Below, in pieces: positions 35,970 through 45,099 of a stretch of DNA of 64,000 nucleotides. Each line of letters opens with the position of its first letter. The stretch's first letter is position 1. Source of the DNA: Puniceicoccus vermicola (GTDB lineage Bacteria; Verrucomicrobiota; Verrucomicrobiia; Opitutales; Puniceicoccaceae). The translations under genes and the position numbers were made by a program. The notes under the pieces are model-generated. The model was not told the origin of the DNA. It was given only the letters and a program-made list of their open reading frames with translations, and made no database searches. The stretch lies in the NCBI RefSeq assembly GCF_014230055.1, contig NZ_JACHVA010000053.1, positions 124,001 to 188,000 of the forward strand, written 5' to 3'.

Positions 35970-37538
35970 CTATTGTTTTGGGGATGTGTTGCGGTTGTAG
36001 AGGGAGGAAAGCTCTTTTAGGTAGTCTGAACTTTCTCCGTGGACTCGATCAACCATTTCGGGAGACGCGCGCCAGGACCAATTGCCCACAGCAGTGCCCG
36101 GTGTGTTGAAGCGGGCTTCGGTGCCGAGACTGAGGAGGTCTTGGAAGGGGACGACAAAAAGATTGGCGACGGATTGATATCCGGCGCGGATGAAATCCCA
36201 GGCAATCTCTTCTCCAGACACTCGTAGGTAGCGCCGCACGTAGTCGCGGACAGCTTCGTCTTCGGATTCGTACCAGCCGACGGTCGTATCATTGTCGTGA
36301 GAGCCTGGGTAGAGGACCGTGCACGGCTGCAGATTGTGCGGGAGATAGACGTTGGATGGGTTGTCGAAGGCGAAGTGGAGGACGGACATGCCTGGCAGTC
36401 CGGTCGCTTGGCGTAGACGATCGACTTCAGGAGTGATGACTCCTAAATCTTCGAGAATCACGCGAGGTTCCGGGAAATTCTTTTGTAATTCCTTGAAAAA
36501 GGAGAGGCCTGGGCCTTTTTCCCATTCTCCATTGCGGGCGTCCTCGGCATCCGCAGGGATGCGATAGGCGGCTTCAAATCCGCGAAAGTGGTCGATTCGC
36601 ACCAGGTCGAAGAGCTCGAAGTTGAGGCGAAAACGGTCCATCCACCAGCGGTAGTTGTCCTTTTTGAGCGCTTTCCAATCGTAGAGAGGGTTTCCCCAGA
36701 GTTGTCCGGTCTCGGAAAAATAGTCGGGAGGGACACCTGCTACGGCGAGAGGCTGAAGTTTTTGATCGAGCTGGAAAAATTCGGGGTGTTGCCAGGCGTC
36801 GGCGCCGTCGAGAGCAACGAAGATCGGAATATCGCCGATGAATCGAACTCCTTTGCTGGCTGCGTAGTTGCGCAGCTTCTTCCACTGGCCGAAGAAGAGG
36901 TACTGGGTGAACTTGTGTTCGTCAACGGACGCTTGGATCTTTGGGTCGAGCGGCTGCTCAGTGGCCCTTTCATAGGCTCGATAATCCTCCGGCCACTCGT
37001 ACCAAGGCTCGGAGTCGAAGTGTTCTTTGAGGGCTCGGAAGAGTGCGTAGGGTTCGAGCCAGCTGGCCTGCTCTTTTTCGAAATCCTGAACGGATCCGTA
37101 TTCGTCTTCGACTCGATCTTGAACTCCGGCAATGCGTTCGGAGGCCAAGTGTAGAAGGTGAGGCCGGAGATGCCAGAGCGCGCCGTAGTCGACGGCACCT
37201 CCCGGGTCGGTTCGTGAGGATTCGACTTCGTCCTCGTAGAGGAGTCCCAGTCTGATCAGTTCATCTAGGTCGACTAGATAGGGATTCCCCGCAAAGGCGG
37301 ATAGGCACTGATAGGGAGAATCTCCATAGCCAGTCGGCCCGAGTGGACAGGTCTGCCAGAGGGAGAACCCCGAATCCGCGAGGAAGTCAACAAACCTGAC
37401 CGCCTCCGCACCTAGGGTGCCGATGCCGGTGGAGCCGGGGAGGGCGGTCGGATGAAGAAGGACGCCGCTGTATCGCTCGTTAGGCCAAGCAAAAAGCGGG
37501 CTATCCGCTTTGGATTTAGTCGATTTCGTAGGGCTCAA
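35970..37538 (-). CDS. malQ: 4-alpha-glucanotransferase (GH77)
   Basis: A 522-residue amylomaltase, which disproportionates alpha-1,4-glucans in glycogen and maltodextrin turnover. GH77 landmarks: GVLLHPTALPGSTGIGTLG at the N-terminus, IGDIPIFVALDGADAW, the nucleophile region VRIDHFRGFEAAY, the acid/base region RVILEDLGVI, and YPGSHDNDTTVGW. The start is a TTG at 37538, inside the end of the PFK gene (23-base overlap), implying translational coupling. It ends ahead of the long gap to yraN. Confidence 0.93.
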   Translation of the reverse strand: MSPTKSTKSKADSPLFAWPNERYSGVLLHPTALPGSTGIGTLGAEAVRFVDFLADSGFSLWQTCPLGPTGYGDSPYQCLSAFAGNPYLVDLDELIRLGLLYEDEVESSRTDPGGAVDYGALWHLRPHLLHLASERIAGVQDRVEDEYGSVQDFEKEQASWLEPYALFRALKEHFDSEPWYEWPEDYRAYERATEQPLDPKIQASVDEHKFTQYLFFGQWKKLRNYAASKGVRFIGDIPIFVALDGADAWQHPEFFQLDQKLQPLAVAGVPPDYFSETGQLWGNPLYDWKALKKDNYRWWMDRFRLNFELFDLVRIDHFRGFEAAYRIPADAEDARNGEWEKGPGLSFFKELQKNFPEPRVILEDLGVITPEVDRLRQATGLPGMSVLHFAFDNPSNVYLPHNLQPCTVLYPGSHDNDTTVGWYESEDEAVRDYVRRYLRVSGEEIAWDFIRAGYQSVANLFVVPFQDLLSLGTEARFNTPGTAVGNWSWRASPEMVDRVHGESSDYLKELSSLYNRNTSPKQ

Positions 37539-38778
37539 GGTTTTTCTCTACTCGGCGTCCGCGGATGCGGACGAAGTTTGGCAGTCCGTTCTCAAACTCA
37601 GGAGAGATTTCTCCCTGAATGAGAGGTTGCGCGTATTTCGTGAATTGGTGGTTCATGCTGATACCGTTCTCATTGATCCAATCAGCGGGTAGTCGTTTTA
37701 CGCCGTTGGCCACTTCAGTGAGAGGAGCAAGACCGGTGACGCACTCGTACGTTTCTTTCTCGGCGCGGAGTAGGGTGACCATCTTGCCGGTTTCTCCGTC
37801 GACAGCGGCCTTGACCGCTGCTTGTCCGGCGAGAAACGCTTCTTCGTTGTCGGTCTCCGAAGAGCAATGAACAGCGGCCCGCTGGGCGTGGCCCAGTTTG
37901 GCGGCCCGAGCGCGGATGCCGAATTGTTCCTCGATGAGATTGCGCAGATATTCTCCGACTCCGCCGAGCTGGGCGTGTCCGAATGCGTCCGTCGCTCCTC
38001 CGGAGGTGGTCAAATAGTTCCCATCTTCATCGACAAGACCTTCACTGGCGACGATGAGGCAGAAGCGCTCCTTTTGGAGGATCCGCTGAACATCTTCCAT
38101 CAGCTTCTGAGGAGAGAGTGGCACCTCGGGAAGGAGAATGATGTGTGGGGGGTCTTCAGGACGATCCTTGCGCTTGGCGAGAGATGTGCCCGCGGCCATC
38201 CAGCCGGCGTTGCGGCCCATGACCTCAATAATGCCGACATAGTCGTGGTTGCCCATGGATTGGGCGTCGCAGGCCATTTCTTTGACCGTGGTGCAGAGAT
38301 ATTTGATCGCGCTGCCGTATCCCGGGCAGTGGTCTGTGGCGACGAGGTCATTGTCGACGGTTTTCGGAATACCGATGACGCGGAGGTCATAGCCGCGCTC
38401 GACAGCGAGGGCATTGATCCGGTCGGCGGAGTCCTGGGAGTCGTTTCCACCGATGTAAAAGAAATAGCGAATGTTGTGGGACTCGAAGACTTGGAGGATC
38501 CGGTCGTAATCTTCTTGGCCACGGATCTTGTAGCGGCAGGTTCCGAGAGCGGAAGCCGGAGTGGTGCGCAGGCCGCGGATGACCTGCTGGGATTCTTCAG
38601 CGAGGTCGACCAGGTCTTCCTGCAGGATGCCGATGACTCCGTTGCGGGCACCGTAAATTTCTTCGATGCAGGGATGGTTCAGGGCCTCGGTAATCGCGCC
38701 GGCCAAGCTGGAGTTGATGACCGCGGTTGGTCCGCCGGATTGAGCGATGAGACAGTTTCCGTTCAGTTCTTCTGACAT
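37516..38778 (-). CDS. pfp: 6-phosphofructokinase, pyrophosphate-dependent type
   Basis: A 420-residue phosphofructokinase. IAQSGGPTAVINSSL is the N-terminal binding motif. IGGNDSQDSADRI has Asp where ATP-dependent enzymes have Gly (GGND versus GGDG), and PKTVDNDL carries the Lys typical of PPi users. IEVMGRNAGWMA completes the site. It would interconvert fructose 6-phosphate and fructose 1,6-bisphosphate with PPi, reversibly. Phosphate donor is inferred from these residues. ATG 38778 has AGAAG upstream. Its 3' end overlaps malQ, linking glucan mobilisation with glycolysis. Confidence 0.9.
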   Translation of the reverse strand: MSEELNGNCLIAQSGGPTAVINSSLAGAITEALNHPCIEEIYGARNGVIGILQEDLVDLAEESQQVIRGLRTTPASALGTCRYKIRGQEDYDRILQVFESHNIRYFFYIGGNDSQDSADRINALAVERGYDLRVIGIPKTVDNDLVATDHCPGYGSAIKYLCTTVKEMACDAQSMGNHDYVGIIEVMGRNAGWMAAGTSLAKRKDRPEDPPHIILLPEVPLSPQKLMEDVQRILQKERFCLIVASEGLVDEDGNYLTTSGGATDAFGHAQLGGVGEYLRNLIEEQFGIRARAAKLGHAQRAAVHCSSETDNEEAFLAGQAAVKAAVDGETGKMVTLLRAEKETYECVTGLAPLTEVANGVKRLPADWINENGISMNHQFTKYAQPLIQGEISPEFENGLPNFVRIRGRRVEKNLEPYEID

Positions 38779-38839
38779 AATATTCTTCTGGGTAAAACGG
38801 CGAGGTTGTTGGGGATGACGGTGCATTACAAATCAAAAG

Positions 38840-39075
38840 AGGACCCGGCCCGTGGATTGATGTGAGCCGTGGAGAAATGTCGAAATTGTTCGATGGATTG
38901 GCACGTCCATTGCTTTCACTTATTCAATCAATCGTGCAGGATTGAGTATCAGGGAATCATTCCCCTTAATTGGGGCCCGGTGTTTAGGGGTTTTCACCGG
39001 GCCCTTTTTTTTGAAAAAATTCCGGACCCGGTTGACTGTATTCCTTTGCATGCGACGCAAGAATTAGGAACATTC
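38840..39075 (+). ncRNA. Candidate structured leader with attenuator (riboswitch-like) or small RNA
   Basis: An unassigned 236-base leader ahead of the phosphatase gene. By eye it can form a closing stem (GATTGAT 38855-38861 with ATCAATC 38927-38933), an inner stem (GTGA 38862-38865 with TCAC 38916-38919), a hairpin TCGAA-ATTG-TTCGA (38880-38893) and a hairpin ATGGA/TCCAT (38893-38910). The loop of the last (CACG 38902-38905) could pair with CGTG 38868-38871. Next come GGGAAT/ATTCCC (38952-38964) and a competing CCCC/GGGG (38962-38975), which overlaps the 5' arm of the strong terminator. I cannot match it to a known riboswitch class. Folding was not computed; a free small RNA ending at the terminator is equally possible. 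Confidence 0.4.
38973..39012 (+). terminator. Strong intrinsic terminator upstream of phosphatase gene
   Basis: A perfect 10-base-pair stem (GGGCCCGGTG at 38973-38982, CACCGGGCCC at 38995-39004, 12-base loop) is followed directly by eight T (39005-39012). It lies between the divergent pfp start and the phosphatase start with no gene before it on this strand. Confidence 0.93.
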
Positions 39076-40551
39076 TTGGTTGTGGTAGGGTTTATTGCAG
39101 GTCTCTTCGTAGGTGCCGTTTGCGCCTGGGTGGTGGTGCAGTATTTCCGCCAAAATATGCGCCTCATGAATGAGGAGAAGCAAAGGTTGGAGCAGGAGAG
39201 AACTCTGGTGCTGGAGTTTATGCACAATCTGGTGGAGGGAGTTGGTGAGGATTCTCCGCGGGTCGATCTCTATCGAAGGATCGTGCACGCCGCTATTTTG
39301 GGAACTGGAGCGGTGAGTGGCGCTTTGTTTGTTCCGGATGAACGCAAGAAGTTGCACAGCGTTGCGATTGAAGGGGTTTTCCCTCCTCAGAGGCCTCTGC
39401 CTCCAGGGACTGAAGAGAAGCTGGCGACTCGGGCGGAGTTTATCCGCAAGACCTTGGAGTCCGAAGAAATTGCTTTTGGCGAAGGGGTGATCGGGCAGGT
39501 GGCCTCCGAAGGGAAGGAGATCGTGGTGAATCAACCGGACTCCGACGATCGAGTCGCTCATCACCGTGACCCCGTGTTGCGGATTCGCGCTTTGTTGGCG
39601 GTGCCGATGTATTTTCGAAAACGGTTTTTGGGAGTGGTTGCGGTCGCGAATCCGTCGGACGGGATGGGATTCACCGATACTGACGTCTCGATGGTTTCAT
39701 CTCTGGCCGAACAGGCCGCGCTCGCGATTCACAATGCCGACCAAGTCCACCTGCAAATGGAGCGGCAGAGGTTGGATCTGGATCTTTCCCTGGCGGCCAA
39801 CATTCAGGGCATGCTTTTGCCGAATAAGTTGCCGGAGGTGAAGCGGCTGGAGTTGGCTGCGATGTATCAAACCGCCCAACAGGTGGGGGGCGATATGTAT
39901 AATGTCATTGAGTTGCCTCTCGGGAAAATCGGCGTTGCGATCGCCGATGTCTCTGGCAAAGGGATTGCGGCTTCGTTGCTAATGGCGATTTGCCAGACCG
40001 CCTTGGAGCATTTGGCCCGGGATGGGAAGGGTCCGGCCCAGGTTCTGTCTGGGATGAACGAAGAAATCATCGATGAGATCCGGGCCGACATGTTCGTGAC
40101 CATGATCTATGCGGTGATTGATCCGGTGGAGCAGACGGTCCAATTGGCCCGCGCTGGACATGAATTGCCGGTTCTTCTTTCCGTTCCGAGTGGCAATAGC
40201 GCGCTTACATGCCGGACCATCTCCTCGGAGGGAATGGCTCTGGGTATGGTCCCCAGCGACATATTTGATGCCGTGATCGAGGAGGTGACGGTTCCCTTTC
40301 ATCCGGGGGATGTGTTGGCTCTTTACACCGATGGGATTACGGAGCGAATCAACGAAGATGGCGTTGAGTATGCGACGAGTCGTCTAATGGACGTGGTCCG
40401 CCATGAGCATCGCAAAGGAGCGGAGGCGATTCAGAGCGCTCTGCTGGCCTCGGTCGAATCGTTTGCCGGAGCCGCCGCTCCCGCAGATGATATGACCCTG
40501 ATGATTTTGAAAGGGCGGGAGCCAGTGGAAAACTCCAAGAGCTCTGCATAG
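39076..40551 (+). CDS. GAF domain-containing PP2C/SpoIIE-type phosphatase (RsbU-like)
   Basis: A 491-residue protein: N-terminal transmembrane helix (VVVGFIAGLFVGAVCAWVVVQYF), coiled coil, GAF domain (about residues 45-225, with AFGEGVIGQVASEGKEIVV and RALLAVPMYFRKRFLGVVAVAN), then a SpoIIE/RsbU phosphatase (about 230-485) with VGGDMYNVIEL, VAIADVSGKGIAASLLMA, GHELPVLL and LYTDGITE. These dephosphorylate anti-sigma-factor antagonists in partner-switching systems; no such partner lies nearby. The TTG at 39076 is chosen: AGGAA sits five bases upstream. A longer reading from 38869 would translate through the terminator hairpin. Confidence 0.87.
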   Translation: MVVVGFIAGLFVGAVCAWVVVQYFRQNMRLMNEEKQRLEQERTLVLEFMHNLVEGVGEDSPRVDLYRRIVHAAILGTGAVSGALFVPDERKKLHSVAIEGVFPPQRPLPPGTEEKLATRAEFIRKTLESEEIAFGEGVIGQVASEGKEIVVNQPDSDDRVAHHRDPVLRIRALLAVPMYFRKRFLGVVAVANPSDGMGFTDTDVSMVSSLAEQAALAIHNADQVHLQMERQRLDLDLSLAANIQGMLLPNKLPEVKRLELAAMYQTAQQVGGDMYNVIELPLGKIGVAIADVSGKGIAASLLMAICQTALEHLARDGKGPAQVLSGMNEEIIDEIRADMFVTMIYAVIDPVEQTVQLARAGHELPVLLSVPSGNSALTCRTISSEGMALGMVPSDIFDAVIEEVTVPFHPGDVLALYTDGITERINEDGVEYATSRLMDVVRHEHRKGAEAIQSALLASVESFAGAAAPADDMTLMILKGREPVENSKSSA

Positions 40552-40639
40552 GAGATACCAGGGTCTTTCGGTGAGTGATTTGACCCGACTAAGCTTGATT
40601 CTCGTGGGAAAAGAAGAGAACACGAATTGACCACAGAGC

Positions 40640-40655
40640 GATTCTCTTAAGAATC
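40640..40655. promoter_or_regulatory. Palindrome just before trpB
   Basis: GATTCT-CTTA-AGAATC, a perfect six-base inverted repeat around four bases, ends five bases before the trpB ATG. It occupies the place where a ribosome binding site would lie; none is visible. It may be an operator or a translation-control hairpin. Confidence 0.4.
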
Positions 40656-40660
40656 CAGCT

Positions 40661-41902
40661 ATGTCCTCTTCCGAAACGATTGCATTTGATCCGGAGTCTG
40701 TCCCCGATTCGTTGGGCCATTTCGGAGAGTTTGGGGGCAGCTATGTTCCCGAAACTCTAGTCACTCCTCTGGCCGAGCTTTCGGCGGCTTACGCCGAAGC
40801 GTCGGCGGATCCCGAATTCCAAGCAGAACTGCAGCGGGAGTTGCGTGAATTTGCCGGCCGCCCGACCCCGCTCTATTTTGCGAAGCGCTTGACCGAGTAT
40901 TTGGGTGGGGCGCAGATCTATTTGAAGCGTGAAGATCTCCTGCATACTGGGGCTCACAAAGTTAACAATGTCGTCGGTCAGCTTCTTCTCGCAAAGCGCA
41001 TGGGCAAGACCCGGATCATCGCCGAAACGGGTGCCGGTCAGCACGGGGTGGCTACAGCAGCAGGCTGCGCCCGCTTCGGTTTGCAGTGCGTGATTTATAT
41101 GGGCGAGGAAGATATGCGGCGCCAAGCGCTGAATGTCTACCGCATGCGTTTGCACGGGGCGGAGGTCCGCGGGGTGACTGCTGGGCAGAGAACTTTGAAG
41201 GATGCGGTCAATGAGGCCATGCGGGACTGGGTCGCCGATTCGCGAAACACGCACTACGTTTTGGGGTCAGCCCTCGGGGCACACCCATATCCGATGATGG
41301 TTCGGGACTTTCACCGGGTGATCGGGCGCGAAGCTCGACAGCAGATTCTGGAAAGGACCGGGCGGCTTCCCGATGAGCTCGCTGCCTGTGTTGGAGGGGG
41401 GAGCAATGCGATCGGTTTCTTCTTCGAGTTTCTCCGTGATGCAGAAGTTCGTTTGGTTGGTGTCGAGGCGGGAGGTCGTCGGATCCATCCGGGCGACCAC
41501 GCGGCCCGCTTTTCCGGGGGGCGGCTCGGCGTCCTGCAAGGATCGAAAACCTGGCTTTTGCAGAACGAAGATGGACAGATCGAGAAAACTCATTCGGTTT
41601 CGGCCGGGCTGGATTATGCTGCGGTGGGTCCAGAGCATGCCTATTATCGGTCTCTGGGACGAATTGATTTCGCGAGCGCCAGCGATGATGAGTGCCTCAG
41701 CGCTTTCCAGCTGTTGAGCCACCGGGAGGGAATTATCCCCGCTCTCGAGTCTTCGCATGGGCTGGCCTATGGAGTTCGACGCGCGCCGGAGATGAGCAAG
41801 GACCAGATCCTTTGCATCAATTTGAGCGGGCGAGGGGACAAGGATGTGCAGGAGGCGGCAAGAGTCCTCGAGGCAGGTCGAGAGAGTTCTACCAGTGAGT
41901 GA
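40661..41902 (+). CDS. trpB: Tryptophan synthase beta chain
   Basis: A 413-residue PLP enzyme joining indole and serine to tryptophan. Conserved: [10 protein letters not shown] at the N-terminus, [14 protein letters not shown] with the PLP lysine, [20 protein letters not shown] and [11 protein letters not shown] at the end. All catalytic motifs are intact and length is standard (TrpB1 type, which needs TrpA). No trpA is in the window. The next gene's GTG overlaps the end by eight bases. Confidence 0.96.
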   Translation: MSSSETIAFDPESVPDSLGHFGEFGGSYVPETLVTPLAELSAAYAEASADPEFQAELQRELREFAGRPTPLYFAKRLTEYLGGAQIYLKREDLLHTGAHKVNNVVGQLLLAKRMGKTRIIAETGAGQHGVATAAGCARFGLQCVIYMGEEDMRRQALNVYRMRLHGAEVRGVTAGQRTLKDAVNEAMRDWVADSRNTHYVLGSALGAHPYPMMVRDFHRVIGREARQQILERTGRLPDELAACVGGGSNAIGFFFEFLRDAEVRLVGVEAGGRRIHPGDHAARFSGGRLGVLQGSKTWLLQNEDGQIEKTHSVSAGLDYAAVGPEHAYYRSLGRIDFASASDDECLSAFQLLSHREGIIPALESSHGLAYGVRRAPEMSKDQILCINLSGRGDKDVQEAARVLEAGRESSTSE

Positions 41903-43658
41903 TTTGGATCGAGAACGGGGAGGAGGACGCTTCTCGCTAAAGGCGCGGGAGGGGGATTTCCTTTTCGGGCTGGCTTGGCGGGAGAAGATTAAGCAGCCCG
42001 GCAAGAAACCGTTGGTCCAGATCCATTTTTACTGGAAGCGGATCTTCGTCTTTTTGTGTGTTCTTGGAATCGTGGCCTGGTTTGTCGGAGGAGCCGCTTT
42101 ATATTTTTATTTTAAGGAGCGGCGCGGCTATGAGGAGATCTCTTATTGGAAGACACTCGTCTTGCCCTTTCGGTTGGATCAGCACCGGAAGGATATGGGA
42201 GAGTTCTTCATTGAAAGAGGGATGGAGGAGATCCAATCGGGCGAATTTCGCCGAGGATTCCATCACTTGAGAAACGGTCTTGCCCGTTCCCCTACCAACG
42301 CGGAGGCGCGCCTTCTCTTGGCGAGGATTTTTCATTCGCCCGGATTCGGAGACAGTTCTTTGGCGATCCAGGCGCTTACCGAGGGGCTAAAATATTCTAA
42401 GGAAGATCCGTCGGTCTTCGGATCTGAGTATTTGGGAACGTTGTTTTATCTTCTCTCTGAGGAAGAACTGGACGAGCGAAGGATCGAGTTGGCCGACGAG
42501 TTGATGGATCAAGTGGATGACCCTCAGGTGAAGGCACTCTTGAATCTGCAAGCTTCTCACGCCGAAGCAGAAGTGGGCGAGTTCCAAGCAGCCCTGGAAC
42601 GATTGACCAATACCCGTCTTATCGCCTCTCCGCAGGGATACATGCTTTTAGCCAATAGCCTCTGGCGCACGGGGAATCTGCGACGAGCCGTCTTAACCTA
42701 CGAACGGGGGATGGAGAATTTTCCGCAGGATCGCCGACTGGCCGATGGTTTCTTCAGTTTGCTCGAAGAAGAAGAGATGTGGGAGGAGTTACTGAGCGCC
42801 GCAAGCTACCGCCAGTTGATTCAGCCGGATTATATCAAGGCGTGGACATCGCGCTTGAGTGCGCTGGAGGGTTTGGGGCGGTCTGAAGAGGTGATTCCTG
42901 CCGTGAGTGTGATCTGGAATCGATTCCCGATGAGCGAAACCGGATTTGAGTTGCTCCGCTTTGCCGTGGAAAATAAGCGCAAGGACGTGGCGGAACTCAC
43001 GATGGCCGGATTGAAGGAACAGGGAATCTTTGAGCAGCCTCATATGGCGCTGATGGGCCTGGCTCTCTTGCGGGGAGGCGATCCGCAAGGCACGTTGGAT
43101 TTTCTCGATGAAATGGCAGAAGAGGGGACTCCCATGGAAACGACTCGTGCAGCAGGCCTTCGAGCTATGGCGCATAGGATGATGGGAAATGAGGAGGCTG
43201 CTTTGACGCAATTCCAACAGTTTCTCGATGGCGAGAATCTCCCCCCCAGCGCCTATGCGACGCTCTCGGATTTTTACGCGGAAGAAGGTTTCGAGGATTC
43301 CGCCTATCGCATTCTTCTTTCTGGAGCCGAACGGTATCCGACGAGTCGAGAAATCCTCCAAAGATTGATCCTCGAGCACGAAAAAGATTTTGTGACCGGA
43401 AGAGATTTTATCGAACATGCTCAAGCCCTAGTTCAAGGAAGGGTGCCATCGGCGGATGTCCTGACTGAGCTTCGAGCAGAGTTGGTGAGCGACCGTTACT
43501 TGTTTTTTCCTGAACAGGAGGAATTGGTCACTCGAATCGACGATATCATCGCGCAGGGCAATGCACTCCGAGCAGGCCCGGCGGTGACGACATCTGTAGG
43601 CGGTTCCCTGAACCTCTCCAATCCAAGCCTGAGCCGAGAATTCATGAAAATAAAATGA
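41895..43658 (+). CDS. Membrane-anchored TPR-like repeat protein
   Basis: A 587-residue protein starting from GTG 41895, which overlaps the trpB stop. A basic N-terminal region of about 45 residues precedes one transmembrane helix (about 50-72, [16 protein letters not shown]). The rest consists of TPR-like helical pairs such as [30 protein letters not shown] and [21 protein letters not shown]. Probably a periplasmic scaffold; no function recognised. Its ATGA overlap with the next gene links it to the salvage pair downstream. Confidence 0.75.
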   Translation: MSDLDRERGGGRFSLKAREGDFLFGLAWREKIKQPGKKPLVQIHFYWKRIFVFLCVLGIVAWFVGGAALYFYFKERRGYEEISYWKTLVLPFRLDQHRKDMGEFFIERGMEEIQSGEFRRGFHHLRNGLARSPTNAEARLLLARIFHSPGFGDSSLAIQALTEGLKYSKEDPSVFGSEYLGTLFYLLSEEELDERRIELADELMDQVDDPQVKALLNLQASHAEAEVGEFQAALERLTNTRLIASPQGYMLLANSLWRTGNLRRAVLTYERGMENFPQDRRLADGFFSLLEEEEMWEELLSAASYRQLIQPDYIKAWTSRLSALEGLGRSEEVIPAVSVIWNRFPMSETGFELLRFAVENKRKDVAELTMAGLKEQGIFEQPHMALMGLALLRGGDPQGTLDFLDEMAEEGTPMETTRAAGLRAMAHRMMGNEEAALTQFQQFLDGENLPPSAYATLSDFYAEEGFEDSAYRILLSGAERYPTSREILQRLILEHEKDFVTGRDFIEHAQALVQGRVPSADVLTELRAELVSDRYLFFPEQEELVTRIDDIIAQGNALRAGPAVTTSVGGSLNLSNPSLSREFMKIK

Positions 43659-44338
43659 CTGATAAGAAGACATTCTACTTTGCCGGCGATCTCTTCGATT
43701 CCAAGCACTTGGCGGGGAACGCCCTTCTTGCCGAGGCCATCTATGCGGCCTCGGATGAATCCCTGGTGCCGATCTTACCGCAGAATCTCGAACAGCGCGA
43801 GACCACCGCTCACAGTATTCGCGACAATGATATTCTTTGCCTGCTCGACTGCGATCTGGCCCTGTTTCACTTTGACGGGTCGGAGCTCGATTCGGGAACG
43901 GTCGTGGAGTTCATGTTTGCCAAGTTTGCCGACATCCCTTCGGTCGTGATCCGGTCCGATTTCCGGGCGAAAGGAGACCAGGAAATGCATCCCTGGAATC
44001 TGATGGTCAGTTATTATCCACGAACCGAGGTCCTCTTGCTGGATTCGATGAGTCTTTACCAAAATGCTTATCGACCCGAAGAAGACGAAGGACCGGAAGA
44101 ATTTTTGAAAACCGGAATGAGCGCCCGCCGGGCGAGAGGCATGCTGGAGGAAATCGCCAGCCGGGTCGTCGAGGCTTTCGGGATTGTGAGCGAACGGAAG
44201 CCGGTCCTTCCTCCAGAGCAGGCTGAAACAGTTTATGATTGGATCGCGCGTATGCCCGGATTCGTCGGGGGGCACTCGGTCCAGAAAGATCGCGTTGCCG
44301 AAGCGCTGCGGCGAAAAGTGGAGAAGAATCTATTGTGA
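43655..44338 (+). CDS. Nucleoside 2-deoxyribosyltransferase family protein
   Basis: A 227-residue protein of the PF05014 type. FYFAGDLFDSKHLAGNALLAEAI at the N-terminus and LFHFDGSELDSGTVVEFMFA correspond to the substrate and catalytic Asp/Glu motifs of these enzymes, which exchange nucleobases on deoxyribose. It is longer at the C-terminus than classical NDTs. Four-base overlaps with both neighbours (ATGA upstream, GTGA downstream) place it directly with uracil phosphoribosyltransferase, consistent with nucleobase salvage. Confidence 0.82.
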   Translation: MTDKKTFYFAGDLFDSKHLAGNALLAEAIYAASDESLVPILPQNLEQRETTAHSIRDNDILCLLDCDLALFHFDGSELDSGTVVEFMFAKFADIPSVVIRSDFRAKGDQEMHPWNLMVSYYPRTEVLLLDSMSLYQNAYRPEEDEGPEEFLKTGMSARRARGMLEEIASRVVEAFGIVSERKPVLPPEQAETVYDWIARMPGFVGGHSVQKDRVAEALRRKVEKNLL

Positions 44339-44955
44339 GAGGGGTAACCTGTATCGACCATCCTTTGGTGGGCGACCTTCTGGGGCGCTTGAGGGATCAA
44401 TCTACCGGGAAGGCCGAGTATCGAGATCTCTGCGACCGCATCTCGCTCGCTCTGGCTCTGCGGGCTCTGCATTATTTGCCCGCGGAGGGTCGGGAAATTC
44501 AGACCCCACTCGAATCGACGGAGGTCTCCCGCATCGAAGCTCCAGTCGTGGTCGTGCCCATTCTCCGAGCGGGCTTGGGGATGCTCTCGTCATTTCTTCA
44601 GCTTTATCCCGATGCCAGTGTCGGCTACATTGGTCTCGAGCGGGATGAGTCGACAGCCCAGGCGAGTGAGTATTACTGCAAGATGCCGGATATGGAAGGA
44701 GCTTGGACTTTCTTGATCGACCCGATGCTCGCTACTGGCGGATCGGCCTGTTGTGCCATTGAGGCTCTCCGGGGGCGCGGCGCTGCCCGCTGTGTTTTGG
44801 TCTCGATTTTGTCAGCCCCGGAGGGAATCCAAGCCGTGCAGGATGCTCATCCGGACGTGGAGATCGTCACGGCTGGAATCGATCGGGAGCTCGACGGCAA
44901 TAAGTACATTCGGCCGGGATTGGGAGATTTCGGCGATCGTCTCTTCGGTACCTGA
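44335..44955 (+). CDS. upp: Uracil phosphoribosyltransferase
   Basis: A 206-residue UPRTase, converting uracil and PRPP to UMP. The PRPP loop LIDPMLATGGSA lies at about residues 126-137, with VVPILRAGLGML before it and DRELDGNKYIRPGLGDFGDR at the C-terminus. The GTG at 44335 overlaps the preceding stop by four bases and gives the right length; a longer reading from 44239 is not conserved. End of the salvage operon. Confidence 0.95.
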   Translation: MRGVTCIDHPLVGDLLGRLRDQSTGKAEYRDLCDRISLALALRALHYLPAEGREIQTPLESTEVSRIEAPVVVVPILRAGLGMLSSFLQLYPDASVGYIGLERDESTAQASEYYCKMPDMEGAWTFLIDPMLATGGSACCAIEALRGRGAARCVLVSILSAPEGIQAVQDAHPDVEIVTAGIDRELDGNKYIRPGLGDFGDRLFGT

Positions 44956-45099
44956 TTGTTCAGGCCGAGGGGTCGGTTCGGTTGGCGTTTTTACCGTTTT
45001 GAGGGATCGACGTTCGGACTCTGTCGTCCCGGATTTTGGTTCGAGGCCCGAGGTTCCGCTTGCCAATTAAGCCTCTTTTTGAGGGGATCAGCGGGTTTT

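Noticed and set aside
35740-36000. Short open frame in the yraN-malQ gap
   Set aside because: Cys/Trp/Gly-rich unstructured content, no ribosome site, and it overlaps malQ in the opposite direction.
38869-39075. N-terminal extension of the phosphatase gene from 38869
   Set aside because: It would translate through the strong terminator hairpin and its T-run; TTG 39076 has its own ribosome site.
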